Counted from the first letter of the stretch, positions 17,857 to 27,558 are shown. The stretch: 64,000 nucleotides of DNA from JACCXG01 sp963785755 (GCA_963785755.1 CAWAXG010000031.1:310001-374000); one strand, 5' to 3'. The notes: generated by a model not told the origin, from the sequence alone. Program-made: numbers and translations.

Positions 17857-18705
17857 TCAGTAGCTGTAGGTCACCCCGATCGTTGCGATCGGTTTGACGC
17901 CGTCGCTCTCGTTCAGGAACTTGAGGTTGTCGCCGAGCCACAGGATGTCGAAGCCGCCGTGGATCTCGAGCGAACCGCTCTTCCCGGAGACCGCCGGCAC
18001 ACTGAGCTGCAGACCGCTCGAGAAGAAGCCGAAGGTGTCGCCGCCGCCCGACGACCCGATCAGCGAGTCTTCGTAGTAGTCCTTGAGGCTCAAGCCAAGC
18101 TTCACCGGAATCAGGAGCGTCGCCTTCGGCGCGAGCTTGATCGCCGGCTTCACGCCCAGTTCGAGGTAGACGCCCTTGCTCTCGCCCGCGTCGGCCTGAC
18201 CGTCCGACAGCTCGAAGGCGAGCACGGCCTTCGGCGACAACGCGAACGCGTTGGCGCTGTCGTCGAAGGCGACTACGCCGGCGAGCTCATGAACCGTCTT
18301 GAAGCTGTCGGCCGGGCTCGTGTACGAGGTGTAGAGGACTCCAGGCTTCAGCTTGCCCGCGGTGAACGTGGCCGAGGCGTAGTAATCCGACTCGTACCAG
18401 TTGCCGGCGTTCGCCGTCGAGTGGATGCTGTCCCAGTTGCCGAAGTTGAGCGTCAGCCCCGGCGCCGCGGCGACGCCGAGGTCGACGTACGGCTGCGCGA
18501 TGGCCCCACCCGAGTGCTGACGGATGCCGCGGAAGAAATACGCGGACGTGAAGTCGAGCCCGGTAGTCAGCGTCACCGGCTTCGGAGCGGCGGCCTCCTG
18601 TGCCGGGGCGGGGGCGGGCGGCGTTGCCGTTCCGTCCTGCGCCATCGCTGACGTCGTGATCAGTCCTGCCAGCGCCATGCTCAGTCCAACTCGTGCGATT
18701 CTCAT
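17857..18705 (-). CDS. TorF family putative outer-membrane porin
   Basis: 282 residues from ATG 18705 (MRIARVGLSMALAGL). The signal peptide ends at SAMAQ and is followed by an Ala/Pro-rich linker. A beta-rich body contains TTGLDFTSAYFFRGI, typical of TorF/TIGR02001 proteins, and it ends with an aromatic-rich strand (IATIGVTYSY). Such proteins often sit beside P-II and ammonium transporter genes. The P-II-like gene is immediately downstream, but no amtB lies in the window. Longer in-frame starts upstream lack a signal peptide at the N-terminus. Confidence 0.8.
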   Translation of the reverse strand: MRIARVGLSMALAGLITTSAMAQDGTATPPAPAPAQEAAAPKPVTLTTGLDFTSAYFFRGIRQHSGGAIAQPYVDLGVAAAPGLTLNFGNWDSIHSTANAGNWYESDYYASATFTAGKLKPGVLYTSYTSPADSFKTVHELAGVVAFDDSANAFALSPKAVLAFELSDGQADAGESKGVYLELGVKPAIKLAPKATLLIPVKLGLSLKDYYEDSLIGSSGGGDTFGFFSSGLQLSVPAVSGKSGSLEIHGGFDILWLGDNLKFLNESDGVKPIATIGVTYSY

Positions 18706-19182
18706 AAGGCTTGTCCTGCACCCTGTCCTTCGATGTGGCGAAGGCCGACGCGGCCTTCGATCCGATCCGCGCCATGAACCCGCGCGTTGCGCTGAACTGA
18801 GCAAGAGCAACGCCACCGCGCCGTCTCCACGATCACCGGCCAGATCGGCGGGATCTGCGCGGGTTTCGCGCGATGTCCGGCGCCGTCGGCAGTCCGTCAC
18901 TTGGACAAAGTTGTCGATCGTTGGAGCGTTTCGTACATGTTTGTAGGATTCTGGCCGGTGCGAAAAATCCTCCCGCGAGGCAACCGGGTCGCGCCCTCCG
19001 GCGGGCCGGCGGCAGCCAGACGTTTCTGTCTGGCTTATCGATCTGGAACTACAATCTTGAAGCTTTTTGATCTGCAGGCCGCAACGCCGACGTCGTGTTT
19101 CGCATGGCGCGAGGCCTGACGGCCGAATCGGGGCCTGGTCAGTATCGCAGTGCGAAATTCGACAGCCGCCCCAGCTGAGCCG
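18706..19182. other. 477-base gene-free region with one clear hairpin
   Basis: This is the upstream region of the torF-like gene and the downstream region of the dehydratase. AGCCAGAC (19014-19021) and GTCTGGCT (19028-19035) form a perfect 8-base stem with a 6-base loop, downstream of a GC-rich stretch. The hairpin could terminate transcription or be part of a structured leader. I see no supported gene. Confidence 0.4.
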
Positions 19183-20916
19183 TCAGTGGATTTCGGGCTC
19201 GCCAATCGGCGCAATCCCCTCGAGGAAGTCGAAGTCGCATCCTTTGTCGGCCTGCGTCACGTGCTGCGCGTAGAGCTTGCCAAAGCCGCGTGGATAAAGA
19301 GGTGCGCGCGGCGTCCAGGTGGCGCGCCGCCGCGCCAGCTCCTCGTCCGTCACGCGAAGGGTGAGCCGGCGCTCGATCACGTTCAGCTCGATGACGTCGC
19401 CGTCGCGGACGAAGGCGAGTGGTCCGCCGACGAATGATTCCGGGGCCACATGCAGCACGCACGTGCCGTAGCTCGTCCCGCTCATGCGCGCGTCCGAGAC
19501 ACGAACCATGTCGCGGACTCCCTGCGCCAGCAGCTTCTTCGGTATGGGGAGCATGCCCCATTCGGGCATGCCTGGCCCGCCCAGCGGACCGGCATCCTGA
19601 AGCACCAGGACAGAATCCGCGGTCACGGGAAGCGCGGGATCGTCGATCCGCGCATCCATGTCGTTGTAATTCTTGAAGACGACGGCCGGACCCGCGTGAT
19701 GCAGGAGGCGCCGATCGCCGACGGCCGTGTGCTTGATGACTGCGCCCTGCGGCGCAAGATTGCCGCGCAGGACCGCGACGCCTCCTTCGGGTCCGATCGG
19801 CTGTTCCCGCGTGGCGATGACGTCGGCATTGCAAATCGCGGCGTCTCCGAGGTTCTCCCCCAGCGTGCGCCCGTTCACCGTTCGGGTGCCGAGATGGAGC
19901 AGTTCCCGGAGCTGGTTCATGAGCGCGAGAAGGCCGCCGGCATAGTAGAAGTCCTCCATCAGGTACTTGCCGGATGGCCGGACGTTCGCGAGGAACGGCG
20001 TTCGCTTTGACAGGGCGTCGAAGCGGTCGAGGTCCAGAACCGCCCCGGCGCGGCCGGCCATCGCGATCAGATGAATGATGGCGTTGGTCGATCCCCCGAG
20101 CGCCATCGCCGCCGTCACCGCGTTCTCGAAGGCTTCCGACGTCTGGATGTCCCGCGGCGTCAGATTCTCCCAGACCATGTCGACGATGCGGCGGCCGGCG
20201 GCGCTGGCCATGCGCGGATGCGCGGAATCCGCGGCTGGAACGGACGACGCGCCCGGCAGCGTCAGTCCCAATGCATCCACCGCAGACGTCATCGTCGATG
20301 CCGTGCCCATCGTCATGCAGGTGCCGAAGGAGCGGGCGATGCCGTCTTCCATCTCGCGCCAGGAGCACTCGTCGAGGGTTCCGGCCCGCCGCTCGGTCCA
20401 GTACTTCCACACGTCGCTGCCGGAGCCGAGGATCTGACCGCGCCAGTTGCCGCGCAGCATCGGACCCGCGGGCACGAGGAGCGCGGGCAGGTTGGCGCTG
20501 GTTGCGCCCATCACCAGTGCCGGTACCGTCTTGTCACAGCCGCCCATCAGCACGGCGCCGTCAACCGGATACGACCGCAGCGCTTCCTCGGCATCCATGG
20601 CGAGCAGGTTGCGATACATCATGGTGCTCGGCTTCATGAACGTCTCGCCGAGCGTGAGCAGCGGGATCTCCATGGGAAATCCGCCGGCCTGCCAGATGCC
20701 GCGCTTCACTTCTTCCGCGCGCTGCTTGAAATGGGTATGACAGGGGTTCGCGTCGCTCCAGGTATTCAGGATCGCGATCACCGGCTTGCCGCCGATGTCA
20801 TCGAGGCTGAATCCCGCCTGCTTGGCGCGGGAGCGGTGTCCGAACGATCGCATGTCATCGCGGCCGAACCAGCGATGACTGCGCAGATCCGATGGCTGTC
20901 GCGGCGGCCGGCTCAT
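19183..20916 (-). CDS. IlvD/Edd family dehydratase (sugar-acid type likely)
   Basis: 577 residues. The iron-sulfur cysteines are in NPCHTHF, LMGGCDKTVPA and SFGTCMTMGTAST. GGSTNAIIHLIAMA and the C-terminal SDARMSGTSYGTCVLH are family signatures. The enzyme dehydrates a 2,3-dihydroxy acid. Its next neighbour is a DapA-family aldolase (ATGA overlap at 20913-20916) and a sugar-acid type MFS gene follows. This favours an aldonate dehydratase (arabinonate/xylonate-like) over branched-chain amino acid synthesis. A much longer frame is open upstream; MSRPPRQPSDL at 20916 is the homologous start. Confidence 0.92.
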   Translation of the reverse strand: MSRPPRQPSDLRSHRWFGRDDMRSFGHRSRAKQAGFSLDDIGGKPVIAILNTWSDANPCHTHFKQRAEEVKRGIWQAGGFPMEIPLLTLGETFMKPSTMMYRNLLAMDAEEALRSYPVDGAVLMGGCDKTVPALVMGATSANLPALLVPAGPMLRGNWRGQILGSGSDVWKYWTERRAGTLDECSWREMEDGIARSFGTCMTMGTASTMTSAVDALGLTLPGASSVPAADSAHPRMASAAGRRIVDMVWENLTPRDIQTSEAFENAVTAAMALGGSTNAIIHLIAMAGRAGAVLDLDRFDALSKRTPFLANVRPSGKYLMEDFYYAGGLLALMNQLRELLHLGTRTVNGRTLGENLGDAAICNADVIATREQPIGPEGGVAVLRGNLAPQGAVIKHTAVGDRRLLHHAGPAVVFKNYNDMDARIDDPALPVTADSVLVLQDAGPLGGPGMPEWGMLPIPKKLLAQGVRDMVRVSDARMSGTSYGTCVLHVAPESFVGGPLAFVRDGDVIELNVIERRLTLRVTDEELARRRATWTPRAPLYPRGFGKLYAQHVTQADKGCDFDFLEGIAPIGEPEIH

Positions 20917-21839
20917 GCTGTGCGCTCGCGCAGCGCCCGCGCGACCGGCGCGAGCTGATCGATCCGCCCGCGATCGAGCGGAGAGACGAACGGTGGAATC
21001 GGCCCGGTCGGCGCGATCCCCGCGAGCTCCGTCGCGTGATGGAGCACGCGGGCCGGCCCCCAGGCGTCCCGCTGATCTTCGAGCGGCATGAAGTGCTCGC
21101 GGATGGCTTCCGCCTCGGCCCATTCGCGATTCCGGCAGGCGCTGAACAGCCGCGAGCACAGCGCTGGCGCGATACAGCCGGAACCGGTCGTGAACCCGAG
21201 CAGCTCGAACTCCTTCATGTGGACGACGGCGGGCCGTTCCCCCATGCCGCTGACCACCCGCGATCGATCGACGCGGCGCAGCAGGCCATCGAGGTACGGA
21301 TCGCGCCGCGGATCGTCGAGCACGACCGCATACTTGACGGCGATCGCCACTCCATCGGACATCAGCCGGCCGACCGCATCGAGTCCGGCCTCCTTGTCGG
21401 AGCCGAAACCGTCTTCGGACTTGAGGTAGAGGATCAGGGGCAGCCCGACGGCCTGCGCGATTTCGCGAAGCCCGGATTCCATGCCGCCCGCATCGCGTGG
21501 ATCGCCGCAGGGCAGCGCCATGACGGCACGGAATGCGTGCCGCCGCAACAGGCGCGCCTGATCGATGGCCCGCCCGAACGATGGACCGATACTCGGGATT
21601 GCCCAGCGCGAGGCCGGGAACGACGACAGCCACCCGAGGAGCGTGTCGTACTCATCGAGCGTGATGTGGTAGAGGAAGGCGTTCCCGCCGTACAGATACC
21701 TGGTAATGCCGCCGGCTTCGATGTGCCGGGCGACACATTCGGCGGCGTCGAGATCGAGCGTCCGCCGCGCGTCACGCTTGCGCGGAAGCGGGGGAACGGC
21801 GAATACGCCCCTGAGATCATCTACTGTGATGTCGCTCAT
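20913..21839 (-). CDS. DapA/KDG-aldolase family protein
   Basis: 308 residues in the dihydrodipicolinate synthase fold. It has the Schiff-base lysine in VAIAVKYAVV (about residue 168) and the glycine-rich GFTTGSGCIAPAL. The N-terminus (LRGVFAVPPLPRKRD) fits 2-keto-3-deoxy sugar-acid aldolases or dehydratases of this superfamily rather than lysine biosynthesis. Its stop overlaps the dehydratase start, so the two would act consecutively: aldonate to 2-keto-3-deoxy acid, then cleavage or further dehydration. The exact substrate is unknown. Confidence 0.88.
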   Translation of the reverse strand: MSDITVDDLRGVFAVPPLPRKRDARRTLDLDAAECVARHIEAGGITRYLYGGNAFLYHITLDEYDTLLGWLSSFPASRWAIPSIGPSFGRAIDQARLLRRHAFRAVMALPCGDPRDAGGMESGLREIAQAVGLPLILYLKSEDGFGSDKEAGLDAVGRLMSDGVAIAVKYAVVLDDPRRDPYLDGLLRRVDRSRVVSGMGERPAVVHMKEFELLGFTTGSGCIAPALCSRLFSACRNREWAEAEAIREHFMPLEDQRDAWGPARVLHHATELAGIAPTGPIPPFVSPLDRGRIDQLAPVARALRERTA

Positions 21840-21856
21840 TCTTGATTCCCAACTGC

Positions 21857-21952
21857 CCGTAGCGCGCTGCTTCAGCAGCGCGGCGCAATGATCGCGTTTC
21901 CCGAACGTCGAATGCGACGGTCTGACGCGCCGCTAAAGCGGCGCGCTACAGA
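21857..21952. repeat. REP/BIME-like inverted element, copy 1
   Basis: The left half is CGTAGCGCGCTGCTTCAGCA, the right half CGCCGCTAAAGCGGCGCGCT. Each half is itself a hairpin, and the two are reverse complements. The same arrangement with nearly identical halves occurs at 54800-54919. It lies between the aldolase start and the MFS 3' end. Confidence 0.75.
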
Positions 21953-21957
21953 CCACT

Positions 21958-23283
21958 TCATCGATTCGGCGCTGGGGCGGGCACCACCCCGATCGGCGCC
22001 GGCTTCGGCGCCGGCAGGCGAAGAGTCGAGACCAGGATCGCTTCGACCACCAGCGCGCCGGCGAGGACGAGCAGTCCGCCCGTGAAGCCCCCGGTCGCAT
22101 CGCGCAGCCAGCCCATCACCGATGGTCCGAAGAATCCGCCGAGGTTGCCGATGGCGTTGATCATCGCGATACCGGCCGCCGCGGCGGTGCCGCCGAGCAG
22201 CATCGGCGGAATTGCCCAGAAGACGCTCATCACCGAACGCTGGCCCATCTGGCAGATCGCGAAGCTGAACACCAGCATGCCGAGATTGTTCCTGAACGCG
22301 ACCGCCATCAACAGCCCGGCCGCGGCGGTGAGGGCGCAGGCGGCGACGTGCAGCTTCCGCTCTCCCGTTTTGTCGGAATGCCGCCCCACGATCACCATGG
22401 CAATCAGCGCGGCGATGAAGGGGATCGCCGTCAAGACGCTGATCATGAACCCGCTCGATCCCGCCACCTCCTGCAGCATCCGCGGCAGCCACAGGAAGAT
22501 ACCGTAGGTCACCGACGTGTTCATCAGGTAGACCGCGCAGAGCAGCCAGACCCGTCCGCTCGTCAGGCTGCTTCCGATCGAGTGATGCGCCGTCGCTCCG
22601 CGAAGCGCCTGCTCTTCGGCCATTGTCCGGGAGAGCCAGTCGCGGTCGGCGGGCGGGAGCCACGCCGCCTGCTCGGGACGATCGGTCAGCACCTGCAGCG
22701 TCAGGACGCCGAGGATCACGGCGGGCAACCCCTCGAGCACGAACAACCATTGCCAGCCCTCGAGGCCCATCCAGCCATCGAGCTTGAGCAGGGTCTCCGA
22801 CAGGGGCGCACCGATGATCACGGAGACCGGCGCCGCCATCATGAACAGGGCGTTCGTCTTCGCCCGCTCCGCCGCGGGTATCCAATACGTGAGATAGAGC
22901 ACCATGCCGGGGAAGAATCCCGCCTCGGCGATGCCGAGCACGATGCGCGCGATGTAGAACGACCACACGTCCCAGATGAACATCGTGGCCATCGAGACGA
23001 GGCCCCACACGATCATGATCCGGGCGATCCAGATCCGTGCGCCGACGCGCTCGAGGACGAGATTGCTCGGGATCTCGAACACGCAGTAGCCGAGGAAGAA
23101 CAGGCCGGCGCCGATGCCGTACTCTGTCGCGCTCAACCCGAGATCCGCCTGCAGTTCCTTCGCGGCGAAGCCGATGTTCACGCGATCGATGTACGCGATG
23201 ACGTAACAGATGAAGGCGAAGGGAATGAGCCGGCGCGTGACGCGCCCAATGACGAGCTGTCGAGTGGCCGCCGAAGTGTCCAT
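21958..23283 (-). CDS. MFS transporter, anion:cation symporter family
   Basis: 441 residues and 12 predicted membrane helices. ACS-family features are YIDRVNIGFAAKELQADLGL after helix 1, the FEIPSNLVLERVGAR motif and a cytoplasmic central loop (DRPEQAAWLPPADRDWL). These transporters import hexuronates, aldonates, tartrate or phthalate. Adjacency to the dehydratase and aldolase genes favours a sugar acid. I place the start at ATG 23283 (MDTSAATRQ), although the frame stays open through the adenylate kinase upstream. Confidence 0.92.
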   Translation of the reverse strand: MDTSAATRQLVIGRVTRRLIPFAFICYVIAYIDRVNIGFAAKELQADLGLSATEYGIGAGLFFLGYCVFEIPSNLVLERVGARIWIARIMIVWGLVSMATMFIWDVWSFYIARIVLGIAEAGFFPGMVLYLTYWIPAAERAKTNALFMMAAPVSVIIGAPLSETLLKLDGWMGLEGWQWLFVLEGLPAVILGVLTLQVLTDRPEQAAWLPPADRDWLSRTMAEEQALRGATAHHSIGSSLTSGRVWLLCAVYLMNTSVTYGIFLWLPRMLQEVAGSSGFMISVLTAIPFIAALIAMVIVGRHSDKTGERKLHVAACALTAAAGLLMAVAFRNNLGMLVFSFAICQMGQRSVMSVFWAIPPMLLGGTAAAAGIAMINAIGNLGGFFGPSVMGWLRDATGGFTGGLLVLAGALVVEAILVSTLRLPAPKPAPIGVVPAPAPNR

Positions 23284-23979
23284 CAGTCCGCGCGCACGAT
23301 ACCATACTGGGCGCTTTAGCGACTTACGGACCGCATGAGCCTCGTGATCTCCGGTATAGAGCGCCATCGTGACCTCTTCCGGCGGCCTGAGGCCGTCGAT
23401 CCCGATGAAGGTGGGCCGCTGGCGGTAGTCATCGATGACCGGCGCCGCAAACGCGGCGTAGGTCGCGAGCCGGCGCCGCACGGTCTCGGCGTTGTCATCG
23501 TCGCGGCGGACGAGGGTGCCGCCGCAATACGGGCAGACTTCCGCCTGGCTGTCGCCGAGCTGAGACGCCGATTGCGTGAGACGGCACGAGGTGCAGACCC
23601 GGCGGCTGCCGAGACGGCGGACGATTTCCTCACCGTCGACTTGAATCAGCGCGAGGATCAGGCGGGCGGATCCCATCATGTCGTCGAGCGCCTGGGCCTG
23701 CGCGACCGTGCGCGGGAATCCGTCGAGCAGCCAGCCGCCGCGCGCGTCCGGCTGCGACAGCCGGTCGCGGACCAGATCGGTGATCAGCCCATCGCCGACG
23801 AGGGCGCCGCTGGCGATGAGCGCGCCCACCTCGCGGCCCAGCGGCGAGCCGGATCGAACCGCTTCCCGAAGGATGTCTCCGGTCGAGATGTGGGGGATCG
23901 CATATCGCTTCGCGAGGCGGACCGCCTGGGTGCCCTTGCCGCTGCCAGGCGGGCCGATCAGGACGAGATGGACGGGCAT
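23284..23979 (-). CDS. adk: Adenylate kinase (reads through into the MFS gene)
   Basis: P-loop GPPGSGKGT at residues 9-17, AMP-binding HISTGDILREAV, WLLDGFPRT, and a long LID with a zinc site: CTSCR and CPYCGG. It interconverts ATP plus AMP and two ADP. The kinase fold should end around RPPEEVTMAL (about residue 208). Here the frame has no stop and continues through 25 odd residues into the transporter Met. A TAA in a neighbouring frame (CGCTAAAGC near 23320) suggests a lost base moved the original stop out of frame. A true fusion is possible but would be unusual. Confidence 0.88.
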
Positions 23980-24010
23980 CTACCGGACATGAGGTGATCC
24001 AACGTCGGCG

Positions 24011-24793
24011 TCAGCGCAGCGCCTGCTTGATCGCGGCTTCCGCCAGCGGCGCCATGATCGTGTACCCCTTGGCATTCGGATGGAGATCGTCCGCGCTCAG
24101 TTCTTCACGCAGCAGTCCTTTGTCGTCGATCATGGCCGAGAAGTAGTCGAGGTAGATGTGCCCGTCGGTGGCCGCGAACTTCTTCATCCAGTCGTTGATG
24201 GCGCGGATCCGCTCCATCGGGCGCGTCGTGGTCTGGGGAGTGCCGGTGGGCGACGTGTGGTACGCGCTGACGGGCTGAATGCTCGACAGCACGACGCGGA
24301 TGCCACTCGCCTTCGCGAGCTGCGCCATCGACGCCAGGTTGCCCTGTATCTCCTCGTTCGTCATCGGCCCGGTGTTTCCGGCGACATCGTTCGTGCCGGC
24401 GAGGATGACCACCACCTTCGGCTTCAGATCGATCACATCGGGACGAAAACGCACCAGCATCTGGGGTGTCGTCTGGCCGCTGATGCCGCGTCCGAGATAG
24501 GGCTTGCCGGCGAAGAAGTCGCCGAAGCGGGCCTGCGGCCACGAGTCGGTGATCGAATCGCCCATGAACACGACCCGCGCGTCGCTGGCGGCGGGTGCGG
24601 CCAGCGCACGATTCGCGTCGCGATAGCGTGCGAGGTTCGCCCAGTCCCGGCTCCGCCCATCGTTTCTCATGAGGGTGCCAATCGCGGCCGCCACTTCGGG
24701 GCAGTTGGGAACCGGCGGCGGGGGCTGTTGCTGCCCTGCGCTGACCGACACCATTGACAACAGTCCAATCAGGATCACGGCTTTCAATCGCAT
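24011..24793 (-). CDS. Secreted SGNH/GDSL hydrolase
   Basis: About 260 residues. The start at 24793 is preceded by AAGGA at good spacing. The signal peptide is MRLKAVILIGLLSMVSVSA. The four SGNH blocks are clear: GDSITDSW (Ser), GRGISGQTTPQ (Gly), GTNDVAGN (Asn) and DDLHPNAKGY (Asp-His). These are lipase-like esterases, often carbohydrate deacetylases. It acts outside the cytoplasm. It lies alone between adk and a small membrane-protein gene on the same strand. Confidence 0.92.
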   Translation of the reverse strand: MRLKAVILIGLLSMVSVSAGQQQPPPPVPNCPEVAAAIGTLMRNDGRSRDWANLARYRDANRALAAPAASDARVVFMGDSITDSWPQARFGDFFAGKPYLGRGISGQTTPQMLVRFRPDVIDLKPKVVVILAGTNDVAGNTGPMTNEEIQGNLASMAQLAKASGIRVVLSSIQPVSAYHTSPTGTPQTTTRPMERIRAINDWMKKFAATDGHIYLDYFSAMIDDKGLLREELSADDLHPNAKGYTIMAPLAEAAIKQALR

Positions 24794-24878
24794 CGAGAGC
24801 ATCCTTTTGAGTCCGCGTTCGAGCTCGTGTCGCGGTGTTTGCGTCATCCCGATCATCGTTATGCGTTCCGCGACGGCG

Positions 24879-25064
24879 TCATGGCTTCGAGCCTCGCAGT
24901 CTTTTCAGCCCGCCGATGCCGAGCGCCAGCATGAACAATCCGCCCAGCAGCGGCGTCACCTGGATGCGGCCGTTCTGGACGAAGCGCACGCCGACCGACA
25001 GAAAGCTCAGCCCGGCCGCGACGAATGCCAGCAGCACGGCGGTTTTCTGCGCGGACGTGGCCAT
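24879..25064 (-). CDS. Small two-helix membrane protein
   Basis: 61 residues from ATG 25064 (MATSAQKTAVLLAFVAAGLS). Two hydrophobic segments (about 8-25 and 33-50) are separated by a polar turn (VRFVQNGRIQ) and followed by a basic tail. No family is recognised. It is divergent from the MetE-like gene at 25151. Confidence 0.5.
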   Translation of the reverse strand: MATSAQKTAVLLAFVAAGLSFLSVGVRFVQNGRIQVTPLLGGLFMLALGIGGLKRLRGSKP

Positions 25065-25150
25065 ACCCGGCGAATCGTAACGGACACGCTGCGCGATTGC
25101 CAAGGACGCGCTTGTCGTTCGGTCGCCCGGCTCGCGTATGCTATCCGTCC

Positions 25151-26356
25151 ATGGCCCTCACCATCACCAAAGATCTGATGCTTCCCGCGACCGTCACCGG
25201 TTCCTGGCCCCGTCCCCGCTGGTTCGACATGAGCATGTGGGGCAAGCCGCTCGATACCTGCATGATGGACGTCCGCTTCCGCGAGAAGTTCGAGGATGCG
25301 CTCGCGGTCGTGATCAGCGACGAAGAGCGCGCCGGCCTCGACATCCTCACGCACGGGGACTTTCACTGTGACGAGGATTTCGGCGGACGGAGCTGGCACC
25401 ATTACCCCCTGCAGCGGTGGGCCGGATTCGAAGGGGACTACCTGCAATCCGAGGAGACGCGAAGTCCGTGGCTGCGCTACCCGCCGGGCACGCTCCTCAA
25501 TGAGATCTACACCGGCTGGCGCTGGCCGCGGGTGACCGGCAAGATCGAGTACCGGCCGCTCGATTACGCGAAGATCTGGCGCCTGGCCCAGAGCAAGTCG
25601 CGCAAGCCGGTCCGCTTCGGTACCTGCTGCTCGCAGGTCATGGGCCTGTTCCTGGACATTCACACCGACAAGTACAAGGACAACCGCGAGGTGGTCTGGG
25701 ACATGGCCGTCGCGATGAACAAAGAGCTGCTCGCCTTGCGCGATGCCGGCTGCCGGTGCATTCAGATCGAAGAGCCGACGCTCCACTTCATGGCCAACAC
25801 CTTCGGCGCCAGGGACGAGAAGGTGAAGTTCATGGTCGAGTGCTACAACCGCGAGGTCCAGGGGCTGGACGACGTGGAGATCTGGATTCATACGTGCTGG
25901 GGCAACCCCAACATGCAGCGGGTGATGGAGGACACGAGCTACAAGGCCTCCTTCGAGCTGTACCTGAACGAGATGCGCGGGGACGTCTGGACGATCGAGA
26001 CCAAGGATCGCAACTTCACCGACATCGAGCTGTTCGGTCAGTACAAGGGGAAGCTGCCGAAGAAGGTCTGCATCGGCGCTGTCAGCCACCGGACGCTGCA
26101 GGCGGATCGCGCGGAGGACGTCGCGACGTCGATTCGGACCGCGCTGAAGCACATCGCGCCGGAACAGCTGATCGTGTCGAGCGACTGCGGCTTCGGCCGG
26201 CAGGGCTGCAACCGCGAAATCGCGTTCTACAAGGCAACCTCGATCGCGCAGGGCTGCAACATCGTCCGCCAGGAGCTCGGGCTGCAATCGTCATACGTCC
26301 CCGCGGCCGATCCGCAGCTGCAGATTGACATCGTGCCGAAGACGGCGCAGCCGTAG
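25151..26356 (+). CDS. Cobalamin-independent methionine synthase-like protein (MetE C-terminal type)
   Basis: 401 residues and a single TIM barrel, shorter than MetE (about 750). It opens like the MetE C-domain (MLPATVTGSWPRPRW). Zinc ligands are suggested by IWIHTCWGNPN (His and Cys) and the late cysteine in SSDCGFGRQGC, with IQIEEPTLHF in the core. MetE-like short proteins transfer methyl groups from diverse donors to thiols, and many are of unknown substrate. ATG 25151 is the start because the family homology begins there. A strong terminator follows directly. Confidence 0.88.
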   Translation: MALTITKDLMLPATVTGSWPRPRWFDMSMWGKPLDTCMMDVRFREKFEDALAVVISDEERAGLDILTHGDFHCDEDFGGRSWHHYPLQRWAGFEGDYLQSEETRSPWLRYPPGTLLNEIYTGWRWPRVTGKIEYRPLDYAKIWRLAQSKSRKPVRFGTCCSQVMGLFLDIHTDKYKDNREVVWDMAVAMNKELLALRDAGCRCIQIEEPTLHFMANTFGARDEKVKFMVECYNREVQGLDDVEIWIHTCWGNPNMQRVMEDTSYKASFELYLNEMRGDVWTIETKDRNFTDIELFGQYKGKLPKKVCIGAVSHRTLQADRAEDVATSIRTALKHIAPEQLIVSSDCGFGRQGCNREIAFYKATSIAQGCNIVRQELGLQSSYVPAADPQLQIDIVPKTAQP

Positions 26357-26376
26357 CGCGGGGGTTTACCCCCGCG
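26357..26376 (+). terminator. Rho-independent terminator of the MetE-like gene
   Basis: CGCGGGGG (26357-26364), loop TTTA and CCCCCGCG (26369-26376) form a perfect 8-base stem. TGTTTTCC follows. It starts one base after the TAG stop. Confidence 0.85.
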
Positions 26377-26490
26377 TGTTTTCCGTTTCCAGAATCAATC
26401 CTCCCGTCCTCCCGTCCTCCTTGTGAAGAAATCCAAATTGCCCCGGTGGTTCGCAGAGCCGTTCGTGAAGGCGGAGCAGCTCGCGGTCGC

Positions 26491-27558
26491 CTACGCCCAC
26501 GCCTCGCGCAGGAACCGCAGCGCATTCCCGTGCGCGATCGCGGCGACGTCCTCCTCGCTGTAGCCGCGGGACCGCAGCACGTCGAGGAGCCGCGTGAGAT
26601 CCGCGATCGTGTGCACGTCCGACGGGCACTGTTCGCGGCCGAAGGCGCCGTCCAGATCCGACCCGATCATGCAGTACCGGGCATTGCCGGCGATCTGGCA
26701 GATGTGATCGATGTGGTTCGCGACGGTCTCGAGCGTCACGCCTTCGCTCTCGGGCGTGCTCGTCCCGCGGACCCACCGCGGCGTCAGCATCCACGCGTCA
26801 AAGACCGCGCCGATGACCGCGCCCCGCGCGAGCAGTTCCTTGATGTGCTCGTCGGCGAATTGCCGGTTGTGATCGACCAGCGCCCGGCAGTTCGAATGGC
26901 TGGCCCATACCGCACCCCGGAACTGATCCAGCGCGTCACGAAGACTGTCGTCGCAGAGGTGCGTCACGTCGAGGATGATGCCCAGCTGCTCCATGACGCG
27001 CAGGAGCGCACGGCCCTTCGCCCCCATGCCGCCTGAGGCGTTCGTGCCCTGCGCGTAGACCCCGGGGCCGTAGTGCGCCGGGCCGAGGGCCCGCAGCCCC
27101 TGCGCGTACGCCCGTTCGAGGTGCTCCAGCGTGACGATCGAGTCGGCGCCCTCCAGACTCAGGATGTATCCAATGGACGCGTCGCTGGTGTCGCCGTTCT
27201 CGAAGCGGCTGACCTGCGCGTCGAGCTCCTCGCGATCGCGAATCTGCACCAGCTCGCCGCGCTCCTCCATGCGCCGGTACCAGGCGAGCTGTCCCTGCGT
27301 ATGCGCCCATGCCTGGTCCTGGGAATGCCACCCGGACAGGGGATTGTCCGGCGCCACGTACCGTGCGATCTGGGTCGCCACGCACACGCCGATGCCGCCT
27401 CGCCGCATTTCAGGGAAGGAGACCGTGCCGCGCCCGCGATCGGGCTTGTCGGTGAGGGCCTGCTCGCGCGCACGGATCTCGTCGATCGGCCGCGTCAGAT
27501 CGCGGTTCCATTCGAGCGCGTTCATGGCCAGGTCGAGATGGGCGTCGAGGATCAGCAT
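26491..27558 (-). CDS. Membrane dipeptidase-like protein, peptidase M19
   Basis: 355 residues. The metal-site pattern of M19 is present: DAHLD near the N-terminus, the bridging glutamate in SLEGADS, and histidines in DVTHLC and WASHSNCRALVDH. Members hydrolyse dipeptides, including L-D types, or N-acyl-D-amino acids. There is no signal peptide, so it is cytoplasmic. Its ATG shares a base with the TGA of the upstream permease gene (TGATG), so both are co-translated. This hints that the permease imports the peptidase substrate or a breakdown product. Confidence 0.93.
   Translation of the reverse strand: MLILDAHLDLAMNALEWNRDLTRPIDEIRAREQALTDKPDRGRGTVSFPEMRRGGIGVCVATQIARYVAPDNPLSGWHSQDQAWAHTQGQLAWYRRMEERGELVQIRDREELDAQVSRFENGDTSDASIGYILSLEGADSIVTLEHLERAYAQGLRALGPAHYGPGVYAQGTNASGGMGAKGRALLRVMEQLGIILDVTHLCDDSLRDALDQFRGAVWASHSNCRALVDHNRQFADEHIKELLARGAVIGAVFDAWMLTPRWVRGTSTPESEGVTLETVANHIDHICQIAGNARYCMIGSDLDGAFGREQCPSDVHTIADLTRLLDVLRSRGYSEEDVAAIAHGNALRFLREAWA

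Noticed and set aside
18960..19040. A possible c-di-GMP or other riboswitch upstream of torF
   Set aside because: Only one simple hairpin is clear. The conserved riboswitch bases could not be matched.
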